From Actinomycetes bacterium (GTDB lineage Bacteria > Actinomycetota > Acidimicrobiia > Acidimicrobiales > Acidimicrobiaceae): 43,424 nucleotides of DNA. Location of the stretch: NCBI GenBank assembly GCA_021799875.1, contig JAJYZP010000012.1, positions 1 through 43,424 on the forward strand, given 5' to 3'. The position numbers were made by a program, and so were the translations under genes. Positions 17,649 through 26,767 of this stretch are shown here, one piece after another. Positions within the stretch are counted from its first letter, which is position 1, and each line of letters begins with the position of its first letter. The notes under the pieces were generated by a model, which did no database searches, was not told the origin of the DNA, and saw only the letters and a program-made list of their open reading frames with translations.

Positions 17649-20600
17649 TTAGAGTGCGTCGAGGAGATGGTCGATGTCCTCGACGCTCAGGCCCGCCGAA
17701 AGGTCGCCTTCGGAGTCGTAGATGCCGGCTGCGAGCTCGGACTTGCGGGCTTTGAGCTCGGTCATCTTCTCCTCCACAGTGCCGCCGGCGACGAGTCGGT
17801 GAACGAAGACCGGTTTGTCCTGTCCGATTCGATGCGCACGATCGATCGCTTGAGCCTCCACGGCCGGATTCCACCACGGGTCATAGATGACTATAGAGTC
17901 GGCTGCGGTAAGGTTGAGTCCCGTCCCACCGGCTTTGAGTGAGATCAAAAACAGGGGAACCTCACCGTCTTGAAAACGCTGAACTGGGGTCGACCTATCT
18001 TTTGTTGAACCATCAAGTCGCACAAAAGGAATCTGCGCTCGCTCTACCTCTGCTTGGATGAGGTCGAGCATGGAGGTGAACTGCGAGAAGAGGAGAACCC
18101 GACTTCCTTCCTCCATGAACTCTGGCAGAAGCTCCATCAACCGTATGAGCTTTGCCGACCCAACCGTCGTAGACCCATCGTGACTCTTGACAAGCCGCGG
18201 ATCACAACAGACCTGCCGGAGTTTGAGGAGGGCGTCCAAGATTACGATCCGACTCATCGCAAAGCCTCGATCATCGATGGCCTTGCGTACCTTGGACATC
18301 ATGGCCAAACGGATACCGTCGTAGAGGTCTCGCTGGGCGTCGTCGAACTCGATTCGGTGGTAGATCTCTGTCTTTGGTGGTAGCTCTTTGACCACCTGGT
18401 CCTTAGTTCGGCGTAGGAGAAATGGTCGAATACGCGCCTTGAGTGCCTCGAGCCGATCGAGCTCCCGATTGCGTTCAATTGGGTGCCGAAAACGAGCGTT
18501 GAAGCTCCGCTGGTCGCCGAGGAGCGTTGGCTCTACGTGGCGCATCAACGACCAGAGCTCGCCAATATGGTTCTCCATTGGTGTACCGGTGAGCAAGACA
18601 GTCGCACGACGTCGCAGCTGGACGATCGCCCTCGAGGTCAGCGAAGCGGCATTTTTAAGGTTCTGTGCTTCGTCGAGGATAATGTCATGCCAAGTGATCT
18701 CTTTCAGCTGTGCGATATCCCTATGAAGAAGCGCGTAGGAGGTCAGGACAATATCTGGTGGTGGGTCCTGTACGACACGGAGGTCCTTGTGGTTGCCTTG
18801 GAGCGTCTGAAAAGAGAGGGTGGGTGCAAATCGCTCGATCTCGTTCTCCCAGTTGGGTATGACGCTCGTTGGTGCAACGATCAGCACCGGCGGCAAGCCC
18901 GGCGATGCTGATCGATCAACTGCTACATGCGCAAGAGCTTGAACGGTCTTTCCGAGCCCCATGTCGTCCGCTAGCACTGCTCCAAAGCCGAGTCCCGTGA
19001 GAAATTGAAGCCAGGCTACGCCTTCGAGTTGATAGGGGCGGAGCGTGGCGGTAAAGGTAGTGGGAACTGTCGTTGATGGGATACGACCGCCAAGATCGTG
19101 GAGTCGAGCTGCCATGGTACGGAAAAGTTCCGCCCCACGGATCTGAGCTCCTAGATCAGGTGCAAGCTCCTCAAGCTCGTTGAGCGCCGCAAGGCGCGCA
19201 GCACCTCCTACGAGAGAGCCTGAGGCGTCTCCCTCATTTGAGGTGAGTGCCCCTTTGAGCGAACGAAGAAGCCGGAGGAGCCGTTGCTCTCCTATTGAGA
19301 CGGACCTACCATTGCCGAGATCGAGAACGATCGTTGTGGACTCAAGCTCTGCATCACCTACCTGTTCTAGCTCTAGGTCGGGGAGGTGGCGGAGAAACTC
19401 CGAGATCAGCCCGGTTATGTCGACCTTCTCGCCTTCTACCTCAATGCCGACCCGAAGGTCGAGCCAGTCGATACCCGTGCCACTATCGAGCGAGAGATCA
19501 AAATCTCCTGCGGGCTGTGGGGGTTGTACTGGAAAATCCTTACGAAGGACGATCTCCCACCCTTCAGCTTCGAGTTGTGGGATGGTCTCAGTCAGAACCT
19601 GTAACCAACCCTCTCGGGTAGCATCGTGAGGCAGGTATTTCGAGACGGTCGGGATGCCTTGAATGCCGACGAGCTGATTCAGAGCGACGAAGCCGTGATC
19701 TTCGAGCGATTCCCGAGCCGATCGCTCGAAAACAAAATCCCTGTTAAAGGTGACGACTTCAGAACCCTGTTTGGAGCGGAAGGTCCTCTCACTGCGATGC
19801 GGTTCGATGATGAGAGTGCCGTAACAGAACTGCAAGTGTGCAGTTGCGAGGTCACCAAGGAGTAGCCCACTGAAGCGTCCAAAGGGTCCTCCACTGCGAC
19901 CGCCAGTCTCTACCACCGTGCCCTCAAGCGTGAGCCGTGCTTTCGGAGTAACTTTGATCGAGGTGATGACCGGTGCTGGGGGCGGCGTGAGCTCTGGAAG
20001 TTGAGGGAAGTGGGTCGAGAACTGCCGAGCTATCGTCTCTCTCGCTTCGAGGGGAAGCTCGGGTGCTCGCAGAAGGAGAGAGCTGACGGAAGCTGGTACG
20101 TGAGACGTGATCATACCAATGGTTCGTTGAGAAGGAGAGAGATAGAACGGGGGTTCGCCTTGGAACGCCTCAAGGTCTTCGCTCACGCTGTCTGTCTTGA
20201 GCGAGATCGCTGGCCGCAAGCTTGCGAACTCGTTTAACTCCCAGGAGAAGACTCCTTCAATCGGCTCTCCAAATCGAAGCGGTGGACCTGAGAGATTCTC
20301 GAGAAATGCTCGACCGGTGGCAACGATCTCCGGCAAAAGCTCAATGAGTGAAGCCGAGACCATGGCGAACGGCATGCTCAGTCGCTCGTTTGCAAGTCGA
20401 GCCAGTATTTTGCGATCAGACGGTCGCAGGTACTTCGCCGGATTGATCCCAAGTGCCGCGCTCGGGGTATATGGTCGCGTGCTCTCCGAGAGTCCTCCAC
20501 TCTTCAAAATTCGCGATACGAAGGTCGTGAGCGTCAAAATGGGTGGTCGTTGCCCCTGTTTCACGACCTTAAAGAGATAGACGAGACGATTGAGGATAGA

Positions 20601-21107
20601 GCTCGGATACTCTTCACTTGCGGTCTCGAGAGATCGGTCAACCTGCTCGAGCCAGCTCAACACCGCACCGGAGGGCACGTACGATGTCGCTCGCTGCTCT
20701 GAGGTAGGCCCTTTCGCTTGAACTCGCGTCTCGGAATGGAGGTTGCTCGATCTCTGTCGAGCAGCGTTTATGGTCGTCGACTCGAGTGGTTGCAGATCTT
20801 CACGTGTGGCGAAGGTCGTGCGCTCGAGGTCATCGAGTACGGCGTAGAGCACTGCTGCGCAGTGTTTACAGTCCATGCCGACGGGACAACTACAGTACCC
20901 ATCGCCAATTTTCCCCGTAGGAAGAATTCCAATGCGAAGGCTGTAGGGCTGTGGATCGGTTCCTTTGACCGATCCAGTGATCATCTTGTCCCCTACATCG
21001 AAGCTTCGGACCTTACCGTTTCGGTAGTATTGAGCTCCAGCGGAGGCAGCGGTAGTTCCGACGAGGCGAGTTATCGCCTGCGCGTCGATGCGTACATGTG
21101 AATCCAT
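17649..21107 (-). CDS. SWIM-domain SNF2-family DNA helicase/ATPase
   Basis: A protein of about 1150 residues. An N-terminal SWIM zinc motif (Cys72, Cys74, Cys80, His82; CSCPVGMDCKHC) is followed by about 600 residues of SNF2-associated region. The C-terminal SNF2 ATPase has LADDMGLGKT (Walker A, near 710), DEAQNLKN (near 810), LTGTPMENHIGELWSL, and a helicase C domain with FSQFTSMLDLI, SLKAGGTGLNLT and DRAHRIGQ. Such bacterial proteins are thought to remodel protein-DNA or RNA polymerase-DNA complexes; the exact role is unknown. I chose the ATG at 21107 because family members begin close to such a sequence and TATGCT lies 9 bases upstream; an open extension to 21185 has no binding site. The gene stands alone. 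Confidence 0.93.
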   Translation of the reverse strand: MDSHVRIDAQAITRLVGTTAASAGAQYYRNGKVRSFDVGDKMITGSVKGTDPQPYSLRIGILPTGKIGDGYCSCPVGMDCKHCAAVLYAVLDDLERTTFATREDLQPLESTTINAARQRSSNLHSETRVQAKGPTSEQRATSYVPSGAVLSWLEQVDRSLETASEEYPSSILNRLVYLFKVVKQGQRPPILTLTTFVSRILKSGGLSESTRPYTPSAALGINPAKYLRPSDRKILARLANERLSMPFAMVSASLIELLPEIVATGRAFLENLSGPPLRFGEPIEGVFSWELNEFASLRPAISLKTDSVSEDLEAFQGEPPFYLSPSQRTIGMITSHVPASVSSLLLRAPELPLEARETIARQFSTHFPQLPELTPPPAPVITSIKVTPKARLTLEGTVVETGGRSGGPFGRFSGLLLGDLATAHLQFCYGTLIIEPHRSERTFRSKQGSEVVTFNRDFVFERSARESLEDHGFVALNQLVGIQGIPTVSKYLPHDATREGWLQVLTETIPQLEAEGWEIVLRKDFPVQPPQPAGDFDLSLDSGTGIDWLDLRVGIEVEGEKVDITGLISEFLRHLPDLELEQVGDAELESTTIVLDLGNGRSVSIGEQRLLRLLRSLKGALTSNEGDASGSLVGGAARLAALNELEELAPDLGAQIRGAELFRTMAARLHDLGGRIPSTTVPTTFTATLRPYQLEGVAWLQFLTGLGFGAVLADDMGLGKTVQALAHVAVDRSASPGLPPVLIVAPTSVIPNWENEIERFAPTLSFQTLQGNHKDLRVVQDPPPDIVLTSYALLHRDIAQLKEITWHDIILDEAQNLKNAASLTSRAIVQLRRRATVLLTGTPMENHIGELWSLMRHVEPTLLGDQRSFNARFRHPIERNRELDRLEALKARIRPFLLRRTKDQVVKELPPKTEIYHRIEFDDAQRDLYDGIRLAMMSKVRKAIDDRGFAMSRIVILDALLKLRQVCCDPRLVKSHDGSTTVGSAKLIRLMELLPEFMEEGSRVLLFSQFTSMLDLIQAEVERAQIPFVRLDGSTKDRSTPVQRFQDGEVPLFLISLKAGGTGLNLTAADSIVIYDPWWNPAVEAQAIDRAHRIGQDKPVFVHRLVAGGTVEEKMTELKARKSELAAGIYDSEGDLSAGLSVEDIDHLLDAL

Positions 21108-21483
21108 CTGGTAGTCAGCATACCGGCGTCTCACGTGCAGCTTTCCGCGTCGTAAGCGGCCTAACATCTCAGGCCCCGGGTCCAAGGCATGCTACGAGTG
21201 GTCGTTCTACCGGTGTGAACGCTGACCGCACTCCCCTACGAAGCTGAACTGCACGGGTAAGGCGTGCGGTGCCGTTAAGAGCAGAAGGTCTGTGCTTCCA
21301 CGTTCGTCCCTCCCAGCTCTTTACTGTCTTTTTCGGTAGAGGCTCTGGGGATCGTGTGAGCCTCGTTGACCTCATGGCCTATGAAGATGTCGGCGGCGAT
21401 CCTCACACCTCGATCTCTGTGACCGTGGGAGGCTCGGAGAACTCATAAGGTCTCTTCAGGGCTTAGCTCATGGAGGATGCTCG
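21108..21483. other. Divergent intergenic region
   Basis: About 375 bases between the SNF2 gene and the sulfatase-superfamily gene, which diverge. TATGCT (minus strand, 21122-21117) is a plausible -10 box for a near-leaderless SNF2 transcript. Nothing else stands out. Confidence 0.4.
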
Positions 21484-23028
21484 TTGCAAAGAAGAAATGT
21501 GTTACTGATTACAGTGGATCAGTGGAGAGGGGATGGCCTCTCTGCAGTTGGCCATAGTGTCCTACGGACACCCTCACTCGATCAGCTCGCCGGCAAGGGG
21601 ACGCTCTTTCGTAATCACTGGGCGAATGCTGCGCCGTGCGGTCCCTCACGCGCGTGTCTCTATACCGGAACCTACCTTCATCACCATCGTTCTGTGCTGA
21701 ACGGAACTCCACTTGCAGATCGATTTACGAACATCGCTCGGGTAGTCCGCTCTCACGGTCTCGACCCGGTCCTCTTTGGCTACACAGATACCAGTATCGA
21801 CCCCTCGACGGTAGAGCCCTCTGACCCCAGGCTCAGAAGCTACGAAGGCGTACTACCTGGATTTCGGCCCATTGTTCACGATCCATATGAGGCAGGAAGC
21901 GTGCTTTGGGCACGCTGGCTGGAACGGCATGGCGTTGACGTTCCGACCTCGGCGCACGAGCTGTACCTCCCAAAGCAGGGTGTTCGAGATGCAGATCGCC
22001 ACGGCTGGACCTGGGCTCCGACGCGTTTTCGCGCCGAACACTCCGAGACGGCGTTCATGGTGGAGGAGATCGAGCATTGGCTCGACAACCATGGTGAGGA
22101 CGATTTCTTCATCCATGCATCTTTCATACGCCCTCATCCACCGCGACGAAATCCGGAGGGTTACCACGATCTCTACGATGCGGACCAAGTGGAGACCTTT
22201 ATCGGTGCAGGATCATCAGAGGAGGAGGCGAAGCTTCACCCCTTCAACGAAGCGGTGATGGCGCTGCGGCAGATCACTGCTCCAACAGAAGAGATCGAGC
22301 GGCGACAGCTTCGCGCCACCTACTACGGCGCCCAGCGCGAGGTCGACGACCAGCTTGGACGCCTCTTTCGCTATCTCGAACGCACGGGCCTAGCGGCGTC
22401 GACCCTTGTCATAGTTACCAGCGACCACGGTGACATGGCGGGAGATCACTGGCTCGTCGAGAAGCTCGGTTACTGGGACGAGAGCTTTCACATACCGCTG
22501 ATTATCGTGGATCCCTACGCCGAAGTCGTATCGAATGAGGTATCTGTTCCGACCGAATCGGTCGACATTTTGCCCACGATCTGCGAGTGGTTAGGTATCG
22601 AGACTCCACTCCAGGCCGATGGTGCCTCGCTGCTCCCCTTTCTCCACGGCGGCCCCACACCAGAGCACTGGAGAACCGAAGCACACTTTGAGTGGGACTT
22701 TCGATCACCAACTACGCAGATGGCCGAGCGATGGTTTGGAATCCCGATGGACCACTGCTCGCTTGCGGTCGTTCGTGGTGATCGGTATAAGTACGTTCAG
22801 TTTGCTGCAGATGGGGCGATTCTCCCTCCCCTGCTCTTCGATCTCGAGCGAGATCCCGACCAGGTTCACAATCTCCTTGTCGAGGAACCTGCTGTAGCAT
22901 TGGAGCCGGCTCTCCGAGCGTCTCAGGACCTACTGCAGTGGCGTATGCGAACCGATGAGAGGCTTCTGACCGGCTCATTTCTCTCCTCCCAAGATGGCCT
23001 CGTTGTGGCCCGAGACGCGTGGAGGTAG
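21484..23028 (+). CDS. Phosphonate monoester hydrolase / sulfatase family enzyme
   Basis: A 514-residue member of the alkaline phosphatase superfamily. The sulfatase signature CGPSRACLYTG (Cys52-Gly62) is complete, so Cys52 should be converted to formylglycine as nucleophile. Metal ligands are seen in TVDQW (Asp12) and TSDHGDMAGDH (about 312-322). The overall sequence, including LADRFTNIARVVRSHG, TEAHFEWDFR and DHCSLAVVRGDRYKYVQF, resembles the Rhizobium phosphonate monoester hydrolase more than classical arylsulfatases, so a phosphonate or phosphate diester substrate is likely, with sulfate esters also possible. The TTG start is preceded by GGAGGA at 7 bases. No signal peptide is visible, so it should be cytoplasmic. 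Confidence 0.88.
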   Translation: MQRRNVLLITVDQWRGDGLSAVGHSVLRTPSLDQLAGKGTLFRNHWANAAPCGPSRACLYTGTYLHHHRSVLNGTPLADRFTNIARVVRSHGLDPVLFGYTDTSIDPSTVEPSDPRLRSYEGVLPGFRPIVHDPYEAGSVLWARWLERHGVDVPTSAHELYLPKQGVRDADRHGWTWAPTRFRAEHSETAFMVEEIEHWLDNHGEDDFFIHASFIRPHPPRRNPEGYHDLYDADQVETFIGAGSSEEEAKLHPFNEAVMALRQITAPTEEIERRQLRATYYGAQREVDDQLGRLFRYLERTGLAASTLVIVTSDHGDMAGDHWLVEKLGYWDESFHIPLIIVDPYAEVVSNEVSVPTESVDILPTICEWLGIETPLQADGASLLPFLHGGPTPEHWRTEAHFEWDFRSPTTQMAERWFGIPMDHCSLAVVRGDRYKYVQFAADGAILPPLLFDLERDPDQVHNLLVEEPAVALEPALRASQDLLQWRMRTDERLLTGSFLSSQDGLVVARDAWR

Positions 23029-23646
23029 CGGGCTAGAGTCTGAGCAACCCGTCGGATGCAACCTTCACGCTGGATCCTCCGGCTGTGAGGACTTCCTCAT
23101 CGGTTGCCCACAGTGGAGCGCTTCGAGCGCACGCTCGGTATCGGGGTGTACGTCTTGGACAAAGCGTGTCGCAACCGTGGTGGTGGCACTGTTGAACGTG
23201 CGCTCGGACAATCTACGTAGCGTGATCGAGCAGATGGACGAGGGTCACCTGGAGTAGCCAAGAGTTGACGTGATAGATCCCTGGTTAGTTGAGAATAAGG
23301 CTCTGCTGCGCTGGAGCACGTCCTTGGCACGCGCAGCTTCTTTGGCGGAGCACACGGCATGCTCCGTGACGCCGAATCCTACCGTCATCGCTCTACTGAG
23401 CTCTCCTGGGAAGGAGTGTGCTCGGGTAACAGGGCTTGCGTCTATCGGCTGGACGAGGTTTCGCATTCAGGCTCGAACTAGGTGGCTGCTCTGAAGCGTC
23501 GTGACCGTACTGCTCATCTTCGGTGTAGGGATCTGAGAGAACAGGTGACAGTTACGGCGGAGAAGGTACTCACGACCCTAGAACGGAGGCCGTGAGTACC
23601 TAAAGAGTGGTCGAGACCGGTCGACCTCAACTGACGCTACCCTCTC
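23029..23646. other. Intergenic region with hairpin
   Basis: About 620 bases. A minus-strand frame at 23245-23466 and a plus-strand frame at 23270-23494 overlap each other; neither has a ribosome binding site and neither is recognisable. A local inverted repeat (CGGAGCA...TGCTCCG, about 23347-23367) and the stronger 23564-23601 hairpin are present. Confidence 0.35.
23564..23601 (-). terminator. 11-bp inverted repeat downstream of the DUF6295 gene
   Basis: The arms AGGTACTCACG (23564-23574) and CGTGAGTACCT (23591-23601) are perfect complements around a 16-base loop. It lies 45 bases after the stop of the minus-strand small gene, as expected of a transcription terminator, but lacks a T-run. 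Confidence 0.5.
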
Positions 23647-23922
23647 CTAGGCTTCGTCGCCCTCAATAAGCTCCGCAGGAACGCTCTCCATGATCTTTAG
23701 GATCGCATGCGCGAGATCGCGTGCTGCGAGAGGAGAGAGCTCCATTGCTACTCGAGCTGCTGGTCCCAGTTCGGGCGCTCGGAGGTCGATGTTGAGCGTA
23801 TGAGCTTGAGGTGCATGTACAGGATGATCAAAGTACACCGAGGCGTCGGTCACTTTAAACCACCCTGCTTGCCCTTTCGCACTCCCGTCGATCTCGAGAG
23901 TCTCAGTAACGTAGGTGCACAT
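23647..23922 (-). CDS. Small conserved protein, DUF6295-like
   Basis: A 91-residue protein beginning MCTYVTETLEIDGSAKG, followed by GWFKVTDASVYFDHPVH and a C-terminal helix. I recognise this as the DUF6295 type found in actinobacteria, whose function is unknown; the assignment is from memory of the pattern. The ATG has an excellent AAAGGAG site at 7 bases. It lies 14 bases after the dienelactone hydrolase gene on the same strand, so the two are cotranscribed; such a pairing suggests a shared role in handling the same compound. No signal peptide, membrane segment or cysteine pair is present. Confidence 0.8.
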   Translation of the reverse strand: MCTYVTETLEIDGSAKGQAGWFKVTDASVYFDHPVHAPQAHTLNIDLRAPELGPAARVAMELSPLAARDLAHAILKIMESVPAELIEGDEA

Positions 23923-23936
23923 TGCTCACTCCTTTG

Positions 23937-24677
23937 CTAGCTGAGGTGCGCTCCGTAGAACGCCGCGATCTTGGCCCAGCCATCATTCGCAGCTTCCGGT
24001 CGATAGGAGGGCCGATCCGTCGCGAAAAATGCGTGGCCGGCACCCTCATAGATGTGAAACTCCTTGACCTTGCCGGCCTTCTCGATGGCATTGCCGAGAT
24101 ACTCAACATCAGCTGGCGGTGGGAAGGTGTCGTCTGCACCGAAGAGCCCGAGCACTGGGCAGGAAAGCTGTCCGATCATCGGCTCGAGCGAGGTGACCTT
24201 GAGAGGAAAGCCCTCGGGAGGCGTCCCGATGATGAAAGCTCCGTAGCAGACTACCGCAGCCTGGATGGGAAGTGATGCCGCTGCAAGGAACGACTGGCGT
24301 CCACCTGAGCAGTACCCAATAGTTCCGACCTTACCGTTTGAGTTCTGCAACGAACGAAGATACGTTGCAGCACCATCCACGTCTCCGACGAGACGGCCGT
24401 CGGGCACACCTCCGTTCGCCCGAGCGGTAGCAGCTGCATCGTCTGGATCCGCTCCAGGCGCTTCCCGGGAGTAGAGATTCGGGCAGACTGCATTGAGTCC
24501 TAGCTCTGCAAAGCGGCGTGTGATCTCCTTGGTCGCTCGGTCGTATCCGGGCATGTGGTGGATCACAACGACGCCACCACGCGGTGCGCTGTCGAGAGGT
24601 CTTGCGCTGTAGGCCTCGATCGCATCTCCGTTCGCTCCGGTAATCGTTATCGTCTCAGCCAAAATCGTGTCGTACAC
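23937..24677 (-). CDS. Dienelactone hydrolase family protein
   Basis: An alpha/beta hydrolase of about 247 residues with the dienelactone hydrolase triad: nucleophile Cys in GYCSGGRQ, Asp in FGADDTF, and His in EGAGHAFF. Family members hydrolyse dienelactones in chlorocatechol breakdown or other small esters. No aromatic-degradation genes are nearby, so the substrate is open. I chose the GTG at 24677 (MYDTILAETITI...) because AAAGGA stands 7 bases before it and this is the usual N-terminus of the family; the earlier ATG at 24707 has no binding site. It is the first gene of a pair with the DUF6295 protein. Confidence 0.9.
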   Translation of the reverse strand: MYDTILAETITITGANGDAIEAYSARPLDSAPRGGVVVIHHMPGYDRATKEITRRFAELGLNAVCPNLYSREAPGADPDDAAATARANGGVPDGRLVGDVDGAATYLRSLQNSNGKVGTIGYCSGGRQSFLAAASLPIQAAVVCYGAFIIGTPPEGFPLKVTSLEPMIGQLSCPVLGLFGADDTFPPPADVEYLGNAIEKAGKVKEFHIYEGAGHAFFATDRPSYRPEAANDGWAKIAAFYGAHLS

Positions 24678-25409
24678 GGCCGTTCCTTTCCCAATCTGCA
24701 TTTCCATCCGTTTACGTATGGGCTAGGGCGCAGTGGTCTTTCTCAACCGAAGTCCGTGATGTAAACGTGACGCAAAGCTACTTCTTGACGTATGTCATAG
24801 TAACCCTACCTACTGTGAACGAGTTTGACCATCCTCTATCTCTCTTGAGGTTCTTGCCTGCTCGAGATCGACTTGCCAGCATGTTTGCAAGACAAGGTGG
24901 TCGAACGCAGTGGCGAGACCACAGAGACGCCAACTCAGTGGCGTGACTGACGAACTCGGTCGGCTCTCTCTCCTGACATCACGTTGAACGACGCAAGAAG
25001 GTTGTCTCTATCGTCTCGCTCCATCGGCTACGCCGCCTCGGCAAAAGCTCAGGTTCGGAGATGATTCGTGTCGAATGAGCTCGGTGACAGAATCCTCTGC
25101 TGAGATGTTCTCTTCACCTTCGCCACCTCGCCGCTCACTGAGTAGAGCCAGCCAGGGTGTCGTTGGTGACAACTAGATCTTGTGAACCTCCAAGGCCACT
25201 GACATCGCACTCCCGTCCCACACGATCGCTGTGTCGCTCGAGAGATAGGGTGTTGAGCGACGAGGACGATCAACACTGCAGTACGATCCTGACACCGCAG
25301 TTCGGTGCCGTTGGCACGTGCTCGGTGAAAAGTCGAGCTTCAGGTCCTCTTTCGATCCGTACTACGCAATCGGCTACGTTGCAGAGGCCTTGCCGCTTCG
25401 GTGCTACTG
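24678..25409. other. Long intergenic region (about 730 bp)
   Basis: No frame on either strand has a start site and coding character. The segment nearest 24680-24780 should hold the dienelactone hydrolase promoter. I see no strong hairpin, repeat or RNA gene. Confidence 0.4.
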
Positions 25410-26240
25410 CTAGCTTCGACCCTTTGGGCCGGCCGCCACGACCCTCACGACCTCCTCGTAAACTAACTTTGAGGCGCTGAAGTTCTCTAAGATCCACGTG
25501 ACTCCGGCCGCTTCGAGGCGCTGAGCCGCGTCGATCGGGTCCGGTGTCGATGCTGTGGAGTATCGGACCACGAGATCGAACCCTGGGCCAGTTTCGGAGA
25601 GAGAGCGTACGATACTCTCGATTTCAGAGAGTTCTGGAGCCGGGAGAGGATCGGGAGCTGCAAAGATAGGAAAATAGCCCTGGTATCGAGCGGCCCGACT
25701 GAGCGGCGCCCGATTTGGCCAACGTCCTGCAATCCAGATTGGAATCTGCGCCTGGAGTGGCTTTGGCAGGAATTCAGACGCATTCACCTGATATTTCGAG
25801 CCATTGAAGTTGACCGGTTCTCCCGAATGAAAAAGCCTGAGGAGCTCGAGTGACTCGTCAACCATGATCGCTCGCTGCTTCGGATCAAGCTCCTCTTGGA
25901 AGGAACTGAACTCTCTCCAGCCGTCGTCTCCGAGGCCAACCCCTACGTAGAGGCGACCGGACGAGAGGTGATCCAACGTCACGATCTGTCGTGCCAAGGT
26001 CCAAGGGCGACGCCGAGGGAGTGGCGTCACCATAGCTCCAATGCGCAGTTTTTCCGTTGCGGTTGCTACGGCGGCGAGCGTGACCCAGACGTCAGCTACC
26101 GCAACACCGGGTTCGCTGAGGATGTGATCCCAGAGAAAGAGCCCATCCCAACCAGTCTCCTCGGCAAGACGTGCGAGGTGCACCACTGCCTGTGGGTCGG
26201 CAAAGCCTCGAAATGGCGGTAGAAAGATCCCAAATTGCAT
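25410..26240 (-). CDS. LLM-class flavin- or F420-dependent oxidoreductase
   Basis: A 276-residue luciferase-like monooxygenase fold protein. It starts MQFGIFLPPFRGFADP, and has the barrel strands DGLFLWDHIL, LRIGAMVTPLPRRRPW and LDHLSSGRLYVGVGLG typical of the class. Such enzymes use FMN or coenzyme F420; in actinobacteria many are F420-dependent, but the cofactor cannot be settled from sequence by eye. The family is usually 280-340 residues, so this is a short member. The ATG follows AGGAGGT at about 12 bases. It stands alone between two long intergenic stretches. Confidence 0.9.
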   Translation of the reverse strand: MQFGIFLPPFRGFADPQAVVHLARLAEETGWDGLFLWDHILSEPGVAVADVWVTLAAVATATEKLRIGAMVTPLPRRRPWTLARQIVTLDHLSSGRLYVGVGLGDDGWREFSSFQEELDPKQRAIMVDESLELLRLFHSGEPVNFNGSKYQVNASEFLPKPLQAQIPIWIAGRWPNRAPLSRAARYQGYFPIFAAPDPLPAPELSEIESIVRSLSETGPGFDLVVRYSTASTPDPIDAAQRLEAAGVTWILENFSASKLVYEEVVRVVAAGPKGRS

Positions 26241-26767
26241 ACTGACTTCCGACCTCCTAGCTCTCTCACTACCCTATCTCCTAGACTCGCACCGCACCAA
26301 TAAGGTCCTGCAGCGGTGAGCCTTGCCGTGATAGAAGCGCACCGATCGTAAGAAGGCGTCGTGCACCGCGACCCCGATGACGAGATGGGACGACTCCACA
26401 GGTACATCGTGCTCACAGACGGCAAAACTTCACATCTCCATTCAAGTGCATGGAGTGAATCAAAGACAGAGTGGGTCTCGTTACTCCGATGCTCTGCCAA
26501 AGCGGCTCACGCGAACCCACGACGTGGCGCTCTGAGAGCCGGATGAGCCTGTGCGGACCGTGGTACAGATGACGCGCACTCGCGAAACGGCATGAGCGAC
26601 CGAAAGAGAGCCCGACAGATCAACCGGATCGAGATTGATCTAATCCGCACTTCGCAGACCGCTCGGGTCTTCTAAGCTGAGAGAGTGGCCGGGAGGCCAA
26701 CAAATCTATTCCGACCATCAGCGGAGGCCGATGGTTACTGAGTGCGACCTGGTGGCAAAGGATCTTG
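26241..26767. other. Divergent intergenic region, upstream of the GS-like operon
   Basis: About 525 bases holding the promoters of the LLM oxidoreductase (minus) and the GS-like operon (plus). It contains the 25-bp palindrome at 26617-26641, a small AGACC/GGTCT hairpin (about 26658-26672), a GGCC-GGGA-GGCC hairpin (about 26686-26697), and an ACCATC/GATGGT hairpin (about 26715-26735) in what would be the leader. No known riboswitch consensus fits. Confidence 0.4.
26617..26641. promoter_or_regulatory. Candidate operator palindrome upstream of GS-like operon
   Basis: AGATCAA (26617-26623) and TTGATCT (26635-26641) form a perfect 7-bp inverted repeat with an 11-base spacer, spanning two helical turns. 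It lies about 125-150 bases before the GS-like start, a usual place for a dimeric regulator. No regulator gene is adjacent. Confidence 0.4.

Noticed and set aside
17370-17942. Plus-strand 190-codon frame overlapping the end of the SNF2 gene
   Set aside because: About half of it is antisense to the conserved helicase C domain, and the rest shows no protein character.
26678-26740. CTGAGAGAG followed by hairpins before the GS-like gene, suggestive of a TPP riboswitch or glutamine riboswitch
   Set aside because: The conserved TPP core after CTGAGA and the glnA-motif consensus are absent; only simple hairpins remain.
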